Source of the DNA: an uncultured Chloracidobacterium sp.
GTDB taxonomy: Bacteria; Acidobacteriota; Blastocatellia; Pyrinomonadales; Pyrinomonadaceae
NCBI GenBank assembly: GCA_936914845.1
Contig: CAKZGE010000009.1
Location: 56,500-120,499, forward strand
Direction of reading: 5' to 3'
Length of the DNA: 64,000 nt
Numbering within the stretch: the stretch's first letter is position 1; every line of letters begins with the position of its first letter. The position numbers were made by a program, and so were the translations under genes. Below the pieces are notes generated by a model that saw only the letters and a program-made list of their open reading frames with translations, did not search any database and was not told where the DNA came from. Below, piece after piece: positions 17,145 through 26,364 of the stretch.

Positions 17145-17360
17145 GGAAGTCAGAACTACCTTTTTTGAAGTTTTCAACAGTTTGCGGGAGTCAAAGCTAC
17201 CTTTTTTTCGCGTTGCGGGAGTCAAAACTACCTTTTTAATGGCGAAATGGAAGTCAGAACTACCGCTCGTGTAAGTCATAACTACCAACTTGCCTGTGGA
17301 AAACCCGTGTTGCGGGAGTCAGAACTACCTTTTTTGGGCTATCTGGAAGTCAGAACTACC
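17145..17360 (+). repeat. Seven phased 16-bp direct repeats, iteron-like (candidate plasmid origin)
   Basis: Seven copies of GGAAGTCAGAACTACC or close variants start at 17145, 17186, 17217, 17249, 17271, 17314 and 17345, all in the same direction. Start-to-start distances are 41, 31, 32, 22, 43 and 31 bp, close to 4, 3, 3, 2, 4 and 3 turns of DNA, so a bound protein would sit on one face. Copies 2, 3 and 6 share the variant preceded by TGCG and followed by T-runs. An AT-rich stretch (about 17043-17144) lies beside them. This is the layout of an iteron-controlled replication origin. No replication initiator gene is visible in the window. Confidence 0.75.
17295..17303 (-). other. DnaA-box-like 9-mer inside the iteron array
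   Basis: TGTGGAAAA is one base from the reverse complement of the DnaA box TTATCCACA. It lies between repeats 5 and 6, where the gap in the array is widest. One 9-mer with a mismatch can occur by chance; the position is what makes it worth noting. Confidence 0.4.
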
Positions 17361-17900
17361 TTTCGTTTCCCGTTCGGTTGTTTCCGGCACAATCGGCATC
17401 GCCGCTGTCGCCGCCGCGTTCGTTTCCGTAGCAAGCGATTCGACAAACGGTTCGTCTGTTTTGACGAAGCCTAAAAATTCGTCTTTTTTCTCTTGGGTTT
17501 CGGATGTATCGTCTTTCGACAAGTCAGGCATCGAGACGCTTTCGACCGGCACGGGAGACTGCTGCACCGCCCAATCGTTGTTTGAAGCCCCGGAAATTTT
17601 TTGCTGAACTTCAACATTTGTGATTTCCGCCTTTGAGACTTCGGGTTTCAACTCGCGGAAGTCTTGGCAGAAATTTTCGACGAAGATTTCGCGCAAACTG
17701 TGCCGCTCGGTTTCGCGCGCGACGTAATCCGCCTTTTGCCACAAATCGTTTGCCAGATTTTTGAGTGCTTCGGCATTTAGGTTTTCCGCTGTGGCGGTTG
17801 CCGTCGTCATCTCGGCAAGCCGCCTGGCGGTGAATTTCAACGCCTCGACGTTCTCGGCGTTCTCAAGATTTAGAAATGAACCGACTGTTAATGTCTGCAT
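17325..17900 (-). CDS. Hypothetical protein whose 3' end runs into the iterons
   Basis: The likely start is the ATG at 17900, which has GGAAA at a good distance; a GTG at 17969 lacks such a site. The 191-residue product is acidic and rich in Ala, Thr, Glu and Asn, with a helical first half and a disordered second half. No domain is recognised. Its last residues are encoded by iteron 7 (giving G-S-S-D-F), and the stop codon TAG comes from iteron 6, so the end is set by the repeats. It may be a 3'-altered gene. Confidence 0.55.
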   Translation of the reverse strand: MQTLTVGSFLNLENAENVEALKFTARRLAEMTTATATAENLNAEALKNLANDLWQKADYVARETERHSLREIFVENFCQDFRELKPEVSKAEITNVEVQQKISGASNNDWAVQQSPVPVESVSMPDLSKDDTSETQEKKDEFLGFVKTDEPFVESLATETNAAATAAMPIVPETTERETKGSSDFQIAQKR

Positions 17901-18107
17901 AATTTTTTCCTGAAAATCCTTCAAGATTTTCGCTTCTCTGCCAACCGCTTTCTTTTTGCTTTGAATCACTGAAAAGGCGCGTCAGTCGGAGCCGCATTGT
18001 TAAAAACGAAATCTCCATTCATATTTACCCTTTCCGGCGTGTAAAATAGATTACGAATATCACTCGAATAAATTTCGCTAAGAAGCGTTTTATTCACGAT
18101 TTGACCG

Positions 18108-19427
18108 ATGCCCGAACAACAAAACATCGAATATAAACAGAGCTGGCACGACGATTATTTGAAATGGGTCTGCGGCTTCGCTAACGCGAGCGGCGGAACG
18201 ATCTTCATCGGCAAAGACGATGACGGCGTAACCGTCGGCGTAGCGGATTACAAAAAGCTGATGGACGATCTGCCGAACAAGATTCGTGACGTGCTGGGCA
18301 TTATGGCGGAAGTCAATCTACACGAAGACGGCGGTTTGTATTTCATCGAAATCATCACGCCACCGTATTCGGTCCCGATTTCCCTGCGCGGCAGCTATTA
18401 CTACCGCAGCGGCTCGACTAAACAGGAATTAAAAGGCAACGCGCTGATGGAATTTCTGCTGCGGAAATCCGGCAAGACGTGGGATGATGTCGTCGAGCCG
18501 CGCGCCTCTCTCGCCGATATTGACGAAAAAACAATCGAGCAATTCAAATCAGACGCGCGTAAAGCCGGACGCTTGCCCGACGACGGCGGCGATTTGCCGG
18601 TTGCCGAATTCTTGGACAAGTTGCGCCTGACTGAAAACGGGCAATTAAAACGCGCGGCGGTCGTCCTTTTCGGCAAAGACCCAGGACGTTTTTTTCCGAA
18701 CCAAATTGTTAAAATCGGACGCTTCGGCGCGAGCGATGACGATTTGAAATTTCAGGAAGTCGTCGAGGGCAATCTTCTCCGCCTGTTGCGCGAAACCGCC
18801 GAACAGCTCAACCGGAAATTCTTCATCAAGCCGATAGATTTTGAAGGCTTGCAGCGCGTTGAAAAGGACGAATATCCGGTCGCGGCGGTCAGAGAAATTC
18901 TGCTCAACGCGCTCGTGCATCGTGATTATATGAGCAGTTTCATACAGATCAGAATTTACGACGATAAATTTTGGGTTTGGAACGGAGGAAAACTGCCCGA
19001 AGACATCACGCTTGAATCTTTGCGGCGCACTCATTCATCGCACCCGCGCAATCCGCTGATCGCCGACGTTTGTTTCAAAGGCGGCTACATTGATTCGTGG
19101 GGACGCGGCACGTTGAAAATTATCAACTCTTGCCTTGAAGCGGGACTGCCCGAACCGAACATCGCTGAAATGGACGGCGGTTTTCTGGTCGAAATTTTCA
19201 AAAACCGCTTCACGCCGCAGCAGTTGAAGAAATTAGGCTTGAACGAAAGACAACTGATGGCGGTGGCGTATGTTAAAGAAAACGGAAGCATTACAAACTC
19301 TAAGTATCAAACCGTCTGCCGCGTGTCAAAATCCACGGCGACCCGCGATATAAAGGAGCTTGAAGACAAAAGGGTTCTCGTTAATCAAGGGACAAAAGGC
19401 TCAAGTGCCGTATATGGATTAGCCTAA
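18108..19427 (+). CDS. AlbA_2 (Schlafen-like) domain ATP-binding regulator
   Basis: The protein has 439 residues. The AlbA_2 domain covers about 1-125, starting E-x-K-x-S (IEYKQSW) and containing FANASGGTIFIGKDDDG. A central region leads to a GHKL-type ATPase (HATPase_c_4) with AVREILLNALVHRDY and GRGTLKII. A C-terminal winged helix (about 370-439) ends in KGSSAVYGLA. Such proteins are often annotated as RecG-like or transcriptional regulators and are frequent on mobile DNA and near defence genes. It reads away from the iterons. The ATG at 18108 gives the normal start of the domain. Confidence 0.88.
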   Translation: MPEQQNIEYKQSWHDDYLKWVCGFANASGGTIFIGKDDDGVTVGVADYKKLMDDLPNKIRDVLGIMAEVNLHEDGGLYFIEIITPPYSVPISLRGSYYYRSGSTKQELKGNALMEFLLRKSGKTWDDVVEPRASLADIDEKTIEQFKSDARKAGRLPDDGGDLPVAEFLDKLRLTENGQLKRAAVVLFGKDPGRFFPNQIVKIGRFGASDDDLKFQEVVEGNLLRLLRETAEQLNRKFFIKPIDFEGLQRVEKDEYPVAAVREILLNALVHRDYMSSFIQIRIYDDKFWVWNGGKLPEDITLESLRRTHSSHPRNPLIADVCFKGGYIDSWGRGTLKIINSCLEAGLPEPNIAEMDGGFLVEIFKNRFTPQQLKKLGLNERQLMAVAYVKENGSITNSKYQTVCRVSKSTATRDIKELEDKRVLVNQGTKGSSAVYGLA

Positions 19428-19431
19428 ACGA

Positions 19432-19482
19432 GTTGGTTCATAGTTGGTTCAGTTGGCTCACGGTTGGTTCATAGTTGGCTCA
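19432..19482 (+). repeat. Five copies of GTTGG(T/C)TCA just after the AlbA_2 gene
   Basis: The 9-mer occurs at 19432, 19443, 19452, 19463 and 19474, separated by 0-2 bases, starting 4 bp after the stop codon. Slippage or a binding array are both possible. No coding role is evident. Confidence 0.75.
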
Positions 19483-19505
19483 ATTTGCCGGCGCAATTTT
19501 TATTA

Positions 19506-19721
19506 TCAATCTGCGGGGCGTGCCGCATCCTCAAAAATGCGGTCGAAATCTTTTTCGAGTTCGTCCCATCTTTTCCGGTCCGCCTCCGCGTCATACGGTA
19601 ACTCGCCAAGCTCGTCGTTTGATTCGGGCGCGCCGAACTTCTCGTTTATTTCTGCTTCGATTTCAAGGTTCGCGGATCTGACTCGTTCGGTAAAAAAAAG
19701 GCCGAGACACTCATCGAGCAT
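19506..19721 (-). pseudogene. Probable 5'-truncated gene fragment at the island edge
   Basis: This 71-codon frame encodes an acidic, helical protein end (SNLEIEAEINEKFG-like; many Glu, Asp and Arg), with coding-like composition in its last 55 codons. Its first codons, however, lie inside the hairpin and T-run of the terminator of the A2M gene, so its apparent start is an accident of the join. The natural reading is that a gene lost its 5' part at about 19.70 kb. No family is recognised. Confidence 0.4.
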
Positions 19722-19728
19722 CCCGGCC
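19692..19728 (-). terminator. Rho-independent terminator of the A2M gene
   Basis: On the minus strand GGCCGGGA and TCTCGGCC pair across a short loop (19728-19700), with one G-T pair, and eight T follow. It lies 25 bp after the stop of the A2M gene. Confidence 0.88.
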
Positions 19729-19752
19729 GTTGGAACGGTTCCTTAAGAACCT

Positions 19753-22700
19753 TTATTCCACATTGACGGTATCGGTTCCCGACCGGCCGAAGGTCTCCGG
19801 ATGATACATTTCCTCGGCCTTTGCCGGCGGCACCACGAATTGTCCGGGTGTCGTCGCCCGTGTGACATAGGTGTAGTTGTAAACGCCTTCCCACAGCAAT
19901 GCGGTGAACGCCTCGGCCCGCTCATCTCGAAAGTTCTGATGCTCGAACCAATTCGCCCGATACCAATAAGAGTTACGTCCGATCATCCGATCGCCGATCG
20001 TCGTAACATTGGTATTGCCACCGCCCGTATCCGGCGGAATTGATTCGGTCACCGCCAGGCCCGGGTTCAATATCTCCAGCCCGGCCGGCAAGTTATCGAC
20101 CAAGGCCACATGATATCGGCGAGCCTGTGCGACCATAGTCAGCCGCACCCGCACCCTGGCACCGGCCTTGAAAGTCCAGCTTCCATCCGCATTTTGCTTG
20201 ACATCGGCAGGATCATCAACGGCCTCATACTTACGAATGACAGAGAATCCGTAGTCTGCCGGATCAAGTTTCAGGCTTTTCGGAGCGTATTTCATACCGA
20301 TGCGGTAATACAGCCTTCCGGCTCCTTGCTTGTCGAGTATCAGATCAGCCGACGAAGAACCGGTCTTTTCCTCGCTTCCGACCAGATACGACATTGGTAT
20401 GTTCAGAACGTTGGAATCCACCGAGCGGCCCTTGAACGCTTGTTCACCGGCATATGTATTCCCTAACCACACACGGGTGACGAAATCCGGCGTGACCTTT
20501 TCAAAAGCTTGAAAATATTTGTCCATTGCTAAAAGAATGAACACATTTTCCTGCGTATTTGACCACGCACCTTTTACACGGTGATCAAGCAATCCGCGGA
20601 CAAGCTTCGGTATCAGATCGTTCGCCGGATCCGCCTTGATCAAAGCCTCCAGCAGAACACCGTCCGCACGGCGATTTGAATACATGATCAGCCATGCTCC
20701 GTCGCCGTAATCCGTAACGAAGTTGGCCGCAGCGGCCGTTTCCGTCGTTCGATTCATCAGAAAACGCTTGATCGAATCCACCTCCGCCGTCGAACCTGGA
20801 TCTTTCGCCAGCACCGAAAGCACCCAACCCAGAGCCTCGAACGGCATTTTTTCGACGGTCGCTTCAGCAAGCAGGGCTTTCGTTTTGGCGATATCCTTAT
20901 CGCCCATTAGATCGCGGATGTATAATGCGTAGGCCGATATGGTCCACCGAATGCTCGGCGACTTGATATACCATTCATTCTTCATCTGAGCTTCGACATT
21001 TTTCAGATACGGCTTAGTGCGGTTGATCATATCGTCCGGCACTTTATAGCCTTTCTGTTTTGCCGATGCCATTGCCAATGCGGCATGCAGTGTCACGAAC
21101 GGGTATTCATACCGCTCGCGATCACGCTTCCAAAGCCCGAAACTGCCGTCGCTCCGCTGCCGCGACCTTAATATTTCAAGATCTCGGGCAAAACGGGCTT
21201 CCAGTTCTGGGGCGGTCGGCATATCCTTAGCCTTAAATGCGTTAAGCACATCGCGCAATGCCGCAGTCGATATCATCCGCGAAGATATCTGCTCCGTGCA
21301 TTCATACGGATACCTGGCAAGGTAGATGTACGCATCCGTCAGCTCCTGGAGCTGTGTCGAAGACGTCGTTACTTCCAATCCTCCAAATTGCGGCCAAACT
21401 TCGCCCGGGGTTTGAACCGGCTGAACGATCGCACCGTTTTGATCCGTCGTTCCATAGGTAGCGAAGGCTTCTGTGGTCGCAGGTGTCCAGACCGGCAAAG
21501 AGATCTCGGCCGCGTCGGAATAGCTGCCGGCGACCGCCGCAAATTGGAATCTCGCCGTCCCGGCTTTGGCAGCATTCACCGGGAATCTGACCTCGGCCCG
21601 ATCGTTGGCCTTGACGACCAGTTTCTTGCCTGTCTGAGCGACGCCGGCGGAACCGTCGATGCCGACCAGATCGGCATTGGTCGCCCTGATCGCGACGTCA
21701 ACGGTCATGTCTTTATCGGTCTGATTCTGGATCACGACCGGCAATTCTATCTTATCGCCGAAATTCATGAACCGCGGTGCCGAAGGCCGGACCATTAACG
21801 GCTGACGTGCCGTTATATTTGATTCCGCTTTGCCGAAACGCTTGGCTTGATCGACGGAGACCGCTGTAATGCGATATCGCGTCAAATTGTCCGGAAGTTT
21901 GACATCGACCGAAGCGTTGCCATTTGAATCCGTTCTCACCGATGGCGAGAACAAAGCTAAAGCATTAAAATTCTCGCGCAGGTTGATCGGGGCCTCCGGC
22001 TGTGAACCGGCTCCGTCGGCCATCATAGCCATTGGCGACGCGCTCGGAAGGCGAGACACCATCTTAGCCTCCCTCTCGTACAAAACCCCATCGGCCTTGT
22101 CGGCAGAGCTTTCCTCTGATGGCGGCGGCATCGGTTTTGGCGGAGCTCCGACATCTTCCGGATTGCCCAAGACGATATCCTTCCGTAGATGATGATCGTT
22201 CACGCCGGCTCCTCGCTGCGAATAGAAAACACTCATCGGATCCGCGATCGAATACTGCGTCAAGCTCAATATGCTCTCGTCCACTATGACCAATGCGACC
22301 TCGCTGTTCGCGACGGGTTCGCCTCGATCGTCTTTGACCGCTACTTTGACCTTCGTCGAACCACCCGGAGCGACCATCGCTTCCGCCGGATCCGCCGTGA
22401 CCGTCAGCTTTCGCGAAGCCGTTGAAACCGAAAGGTTGATATTCCCGCTCGCAAAAGCTGGCCGTTTCGCGATATTTTTGGCCGGACGCACCTGTCCCGG
22501 TTCCTCGGCCCGATCAGCAGAACCGACAATATCTATTTGCGCATATATATTCGGCAAATATTTTTCTTCGATCGGAACTTTTAAGGTCGCCGATCCTTCT
22601 TTCATCGAAAATCTTTCCGTCTTCACAATGCCTTCGCGGCGAAGTGTAAGCACACCTTCGGCCGGCGTGAACGGAGCCATCACAAGCAGCTCTGCTGTCT

Positions 22701-25700
22701 CGCCCGGAGCATATTCTTTCTTGCTCGGTATTATCTGCACCGTTTCTTGTTCGACATTGCGGCTCGGGAGCGTCTTTCCGCCGGGCACCCAGATGGTGAT
22801 CTCGCTTTGATTGAAACGTTCACGGTCGTCCATCACCTTAGCGGTGATCGAATAGCGGCCTCCCTGTTTGGCGACAAAGCTGCATTTGACCGCTTCGGCA
22901 GCCGAACGAACGCTGCAGGTCTGCTCATCGACCGTCTTTTCGACCCACGCGCCTTTTTCAAAGACGTAATCCGTCAAAACGGCTTTCATTTCGATATCGC
23001 GTCCGGCGACAAGGTTGCCCTCCAGATCGGTGACGATCGTATCAACATCGATCTTTTCACCTTTTTGAACGAATGTCCGCGGTGTCTTTATTCCGACATA
23101 GAGCGACGACGGATGCACCAAAAGAGCGGTCGAACCGGACCACGTTTGGCGATTTACGTCCTGCACGGCTCCGGCCGCGGTGATAGCGTAGGGCCTTGCC
23201 GGTTCGACCGATTCAAAATCGATCTTCAGCAGATGCTTGCCAGCCGCATCGGTCACACCCTGGAAATTTTGCGTGGTTGAACCCGCTCCCGGCCGGCCGC
23301 CGTAACCCATATCCCCCCACCATGGAACCCACGTCCCAAAGGTGTAATCGCCGCGGTTTGGCGGAGTGTAATTGGTCGGCGTCGCCGTAACGGTCCAATT
23401 CGTCTGAGCATTGGCGAGCCCGCCGCCGGCGTAATATTTGGCTTCGACGGAAACATTCGCCGACGAACCGACAAAGTGAGGAGCTTCGGTTTCGACATTT
23501 GCGGTTACCTCAAATTCCGGCCGGCGAAATTCCTGTACCTGAAACGTATGACTGTAAACATTTCCTTGATATTTCGAGGCCGTCGCAAGATCGATCCTCG
23601 AATAACCGAGATTTACGTTGTCGGGTAATGAGAATTTCAGATCGAACGCCCCGAAAGCGTTCAGATTCGCCGTGCCTTTGGCGATCTCATTATTTTGCGG
23701 ATCCTTCACCGAATATGTGATGCCGGACGCAGCATCGCCCAGTCCTTCAACATCACCAGACGTACCGCCCGTCATTCGCCGTATATATCCCTTTACGGAA
23801 ACCTCTTCTTTCGGTTTGTACATTTTACGGTCGTCGAAAACGAACCACCGCAAAGAATCAGTATCGGGACGCTGATACCACCCGCCACGCTCATTCCAGT
23901 AGTAGTCGGAATTTTCGGGCAGAAACGCTGTATCTTTTCCCAATTTCGCGATCAGCAGGTTCTGCGATTCACCGGAAGATTCAGGCAGTCCCAACCGTAG
24001 AACGCCGCTGTTCCCGGTACGGTTCACCTGTGCCGGCTCGATCGCCTCCAGTTCTGTTTCTTGACCGTTCGGCACGGGCGCTGATGTATCGCTTCCCCAA
24101 CCTGTCAGCCAACTCCATGCCCGCGAAAGATAACTTGGTTCCGCAGCAGATGGCGTATTTTCGCTAAGAACCTGCCCCGCCCCGTTCGGATAGATCGTCA
24201 GTTCAACCCCGCTCAACGGTTTTCCGGTCTGCAGGTCCGTCGCGAAGCCGACCAATTCTTTGTTGTCCACAAAGGCATCAAGTCCGATCTTGGTCGATTG
24301 GATCCAGGTAAAGATCCTGGTTCGGTCGTATTTATCGCGCCTGATCGTCGGTTCGATATCAACGATCACATTACCAAGCCCTTCGCTCAGAGCAGAGGAT
24401 AGATCGATGCGCGTTTCGACCATTTCATCCGCTTTAGAGGCGATCGGCACGATCTTGTCGAACACCAATTTGCCCGGTATGGCCGGACGTTTGCCGTCGT
24501 CATAGTTGATGTAGCGGCGATATTCCTGATACTGCTTCCACATCGTCGGGTCAACCTTGTACAACCGGACCTTAGCATTGGAATGATTGGTCGAATATAT
24601 CGAATAGGCGGCTCTGGCTGCCGGGTCGAGAACAACCATCGCTCCGCCTTGGGCGTACATGTTCGCTTGGCCTACACCTACTTTGATAACCGCCTTTGCT
24701 GTCTGCCCGAGCGTCTGACCGAATTCATCGGCTAAACTTCCATCCACCGAAATGGTATAGCTCGTATTGCCCTTTTTATAGCCTTGGAGATAGATCTGGT
24801 TTCCGGCTGGAAATATCTTCAGCCCTTCTACCGCCGGTTCGATCTTTACCATTTCCGGCGTGAATTTAGACGCATCGATGGAGTTAGAAAACTCCATTAC
24901 CAAATTAGAGAATGGATCGCAGTTTCGATTTCCCTGCCAGCCGCAATACCCTTTCTGGAATTTCAGCGGCCCATACGTTTGGAATGAAAAAGCCTGTGCC
25001 GCCGTCGTGGTCAGCGGGCCTTCTGCCGAAGGCGTTCCCTTGGCTATAGAAACATTCACTACGCTGTTTGCGGGAAGAGCGTTTTCAACCGTCCCGTCTG
25101 AATTCAAAGCCCTGAACGCCAGCCAGCGGCCGGCTTCGGAATTCTTGATGTGATAGGCGATCGATGTGTCCGCCGCCGTCTCCGCCTCCGTCGCCAATCG
25201 AACTGGTATCTGCTTGCCGCCCGCCGTAACGGAAAGCTTCGCAAGTACGGCCGCCGGATCGATCGCCTGGTCAAAGAGCACGAACATCAGTGCATCGCGC
25301 CGTGTGACCTGGTTCGCCGGCAGCATCTGCAATGCCTTCGGCGGCGGGGTCGTGAATGTCCACATCACATCTTTTGCCAGCACCTGCCCGGTCGCCGATC
25401 TTGTTCCGGCGGGTACGCGAGCCGTAAACTTGGTCGCCATCGGGAATCGCTTGTCGGTGTCGAACATCAACGTCCGCGTTCCAAGCCAACGCCATTGCCC
25501 GGCCACTGCCGGAGAAAATTCTACCGGGACGACCTGAGCCGCCTGCGACTGCGAGGTCACCGCGACCATGGGCTGCGAAAACGTAATGCTGAGATCCGGA
25601 GCCAATCCAACTTCGCCTTCGGGTGAAAAACGCAGAACGTCTAGAGCTCCTGTCGCTGCCGTATCGTTTCGCGGCGGCGCTATCTGATCGTCCGCCGGAA

Positions 25701-26058
25701 ATTTGACCGGTATTTTGGTGCCGGTTTTGGGCGGCGGCAGTGTGCCCGCACGTTTCGCAAAATCCGCTACGTCATCGGCATCTGCTTTGATCGGCGGAAG
25801 CCGTTTCATCAGCGACGCCGAATCACCCGGCGACAGCGGGTCGCTGTGTGCCGCAGGCGTTTGCTGCCGCTGTTCCGCACCGGGAACGCCCTCGCTAAGG
25901 CGAAACTTCAAACCCTCTTGGTCGTTGGTCTGGCTATTTTTCATTGTTGTAGATGGCCGCGGCACTATTCGCCGTTGGCCATTTGCCGTGGCGGCAAAAC
26001 CGATAAAGAAATTAAAGTAAATTGATAGAACCAGAAATCCGGAGGCAATTTTTTTCAT
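19753..26058 (-). CDS. Very large bacterial alpha-2-macroglobulin family protein
   Basis: With the ATG at 26058, just before a clear signal peptide (MKKIASGFLVLSIYFNFF...), the protein has 2101 residues; the 48 codons upstream of it are unlikely to be translated. It shows the usual order of MG-type beta domains, a bait-like region, the A2M domain (ESNITARQPLMVRPSAPRF), a thioester segment and an alpha/alpha toroid (RDLEILRSRQRSDGSFGLW). The thioester reads Y-E-C1587-T-E-Q1590, with both Cys and Gln kept, so covalent trapping of proteases is possible. No lipobox is seen, so it is probably periplasmic or surface-exposed. It is transcribed alone, divergent from pspA. Confidence 0.93.
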   Translation of the reverse strand: MKKIASGFLVLSIYFNFFIGFAATANGQRRIVPRPSTTMKNSQTNDQEGLKFRLSEGVPGAEQRQQTPAAHSDPLSPGDSASLMKRLPPIKADADDVADFAKRAGTLPPPKTGTKIPVKFPADDQIAPPRNDTAATGALDVLRFSPEGEVGLAPDLSITFSQPMVAVTSQSQAAQVVPVEFSPAVAGQWRWLGTRTLMFDTDKRFPMATKFTARVPAGTRSATGQVLAKDVMWTFTTPPPKALQMLPANQVTRRDALMFVLFDQAIDPAAVLAKLSVTAGGKQIPVRLATEAETAADTSIAYHIKNSEAGRWLAFRALNSDGTVENALPANSVVNVSIAKGTPSAEGPLTTTAAQAFSFQTYGPLKFQKGYCGWQGNRNCDPFSNLVMEFSNSIDASKFTPEMVKIEPAVEGLKIFPAGNQIYLQGYKKGNTSYTISVDGSLADEFGQTLGQTAKAVIKVGVGQANMYAQGGAMVVLDPAARAAYSIYSTNHSNAKVRLYKVDPTMWKQYQEYRRYINYDDGKRPAIPGKLVFDKIVPIASKADEMVETRIDLSSALSEGLGNVIVDIEPTIRRDKYDRTRIFTWIQSTKIGLDAFVDNKELVGFATDLQTGKPLSGVELTIYPNGAGQVLSENTPSAAEPSYLSRAWSWLTGWGSDTSAPVPNGQETELEAIEPAQVNRTGNSGVLRLGLPESSGESQNLLIAKLGKDTAFLPENSDYYWNERGGWYQRPDTDSLRWFVFDDRKMYKPKEEVSVKGYIRRMTGGTSGDVEGLGDAASGITYSVKDPQNNEIAKGTANLNAFGAFDLKFSLPDNVNLGYSRIDLATASKYQGNVYSHTFQVQEFRRPEFEVTANVETEAPHFVGSSANVSVEAKYYAGGGLANAQTNWTVTATPTNYTPPNRGDYTFGTWVPWWGDMGYGGRPGAGSTTQNFQGVTDAAGKHLLKIDFESVEPARPYAITAAGAVQDVNRQTWSGSTALLVHPSSLYVGIKTPRTFVQKGEKIDVDTIVTDLEGNLVAGRDIEMKAVLTDYVFEKGAWVEKTVDEQTCSVRSAAEAVKCSFVAKQGGRYSITAKVMDDRERFNQSEITIWVPGGKTLPSRNVEQETVQIIPSKKEYAPGETAELLVMAPFTPAEGVLTLRREGIVKTERFSMKEGSATLKVPIEEKYLPNIYAQIDIVGSADRAEEPGQVRPAKNIAKRPAFASGNINLSVSTASRKLTVTADPAEAMVAPGGSTKVKVAVKDDRGEPVANSEVALVIVDESILSLTQYSIADPMSVFYSQRGAGVNDHHLRKDIVLGNPEDVGAPPKPMPPPSEESSADKADGVLYEREAKMVSRLPSASPMAMMADGAGSQPEAPINLRENFNALALFSPSVRTDSNGNASVDVKLPDNLTRYRITAVSVDQAKRFGKAESNITARQPLMVRPSAPRFMNFGDKIELPVVIQNQTDKDMTVDVAIRATNADLVGIDGSAGVAQTGKKLVVKANDRAEVRFPVNAAKAGTARFQFAAVAGSYSDAAEISLPVWTPATTEAFATYGTTDQNGAIVQPVQTPGEVWPQFGGLEVTTSSTQLQELTDAYIYLARYPYECTEQISSRMISTAALRDVLNAFKAKDMPTAPELEARFARDLEILRSRQRSDGSFGLWKRDRERYEYPFVTLHAALAMASAKQKGYKVPDDMINRTKPYLKNVEAQMKNEWYIKSPSIRWTISAYALYIRDLMGDKDIAKTKALLAEATVEKMPFEALGWVLSVLAKDPGSTAEVDSIKRFLMNRTTETAAAANFVTDYGDGAWLIMYSNRRADGVLLEALIKADPANDLIPKLVRGLLDHRVKGAWSNTQENVFILLAMDKYFQAFEKVTPDFVTRVWLGNTYAGEQAFKGRSVDSNVLNIPMSYLVGSEEKTGSSSADLILDKQGAGRLYYRIGMKYAPKSLKLDPADYGFSVIRKYEAVDDPADVKQNADGSWTFKAGARVRVRLTMVAQARRYHVALVDNLPAGLEILNPGLAVTESIPPDTGGGNTNVTTIGDRMIGRNSYWYRANWFEHQNFRDERAEAFTALLWEGVYNYTYVTRATTPGQFVVPPAKAEEMYHPETFGRSGTDTVNVE

Positions 26059-26364
26059 GCTGGCTGCGTTCCCCTTTTTTGATGATCTGTCGAACGGGCT
26101 GATACTGTTTCGCAGCAATATATTAACCGAAACTGCGCTTCGTTGTAATTGCCGAAAGCCGATTGCGGCCTGTTCACATTTGCGGAACGCCTTGAGTTTC
26201 AAAAACTTGCACAGAAATCGGGCGTTGCCCGCATTCGTTCTTCATAAAATCGCAAATGCTGTTATACTTATCGAGGAATGTGCAACTTTGTCCGGCCATC
26301 CGTCGTTAAGGATTTTGACGCTTGGCCGGATCACATAAATTACTTAGGAGCAAATAGATAAACG
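26059..26364. other. Divergent intergenic region between A2M and pspA
   Basis: No gene is seen. TATACT at 26263-26268, preceded 16 bases earlier by TTCATA (26241-26246), is a possible promoter for pspA. Downstream, TCCGGCCA (26291-26298) and TGGCCGGA (26323-26330) form an 8-bp inverted repeat with a 24-base loop in the pspA leader. It could be an operator or a leader hairpin. Confidence 0.4.

Noticed and set aside
17145..17360. CRISPR array
   Set aside because: Repeats are only 16 bp, the gaps vary from 6 to 27 bp and share T-runs, and no cas gene is near. The helical spacing fits iterons better.
18108..19427. Replication initiator for the iterons
   Set aside because: The AlbA_2 and GHKL-type motifs are clear, and there is no pair of winged helices as in Rep_3 proteins. 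It may still bind the region but is not a Rep.
24387..24635. Genes opposite the A2M gene
   Set aside because: Many open frames exist on the other strands because of the GC-rich codon pattern. They break up conserved A2M domains and lack ribosome sites.
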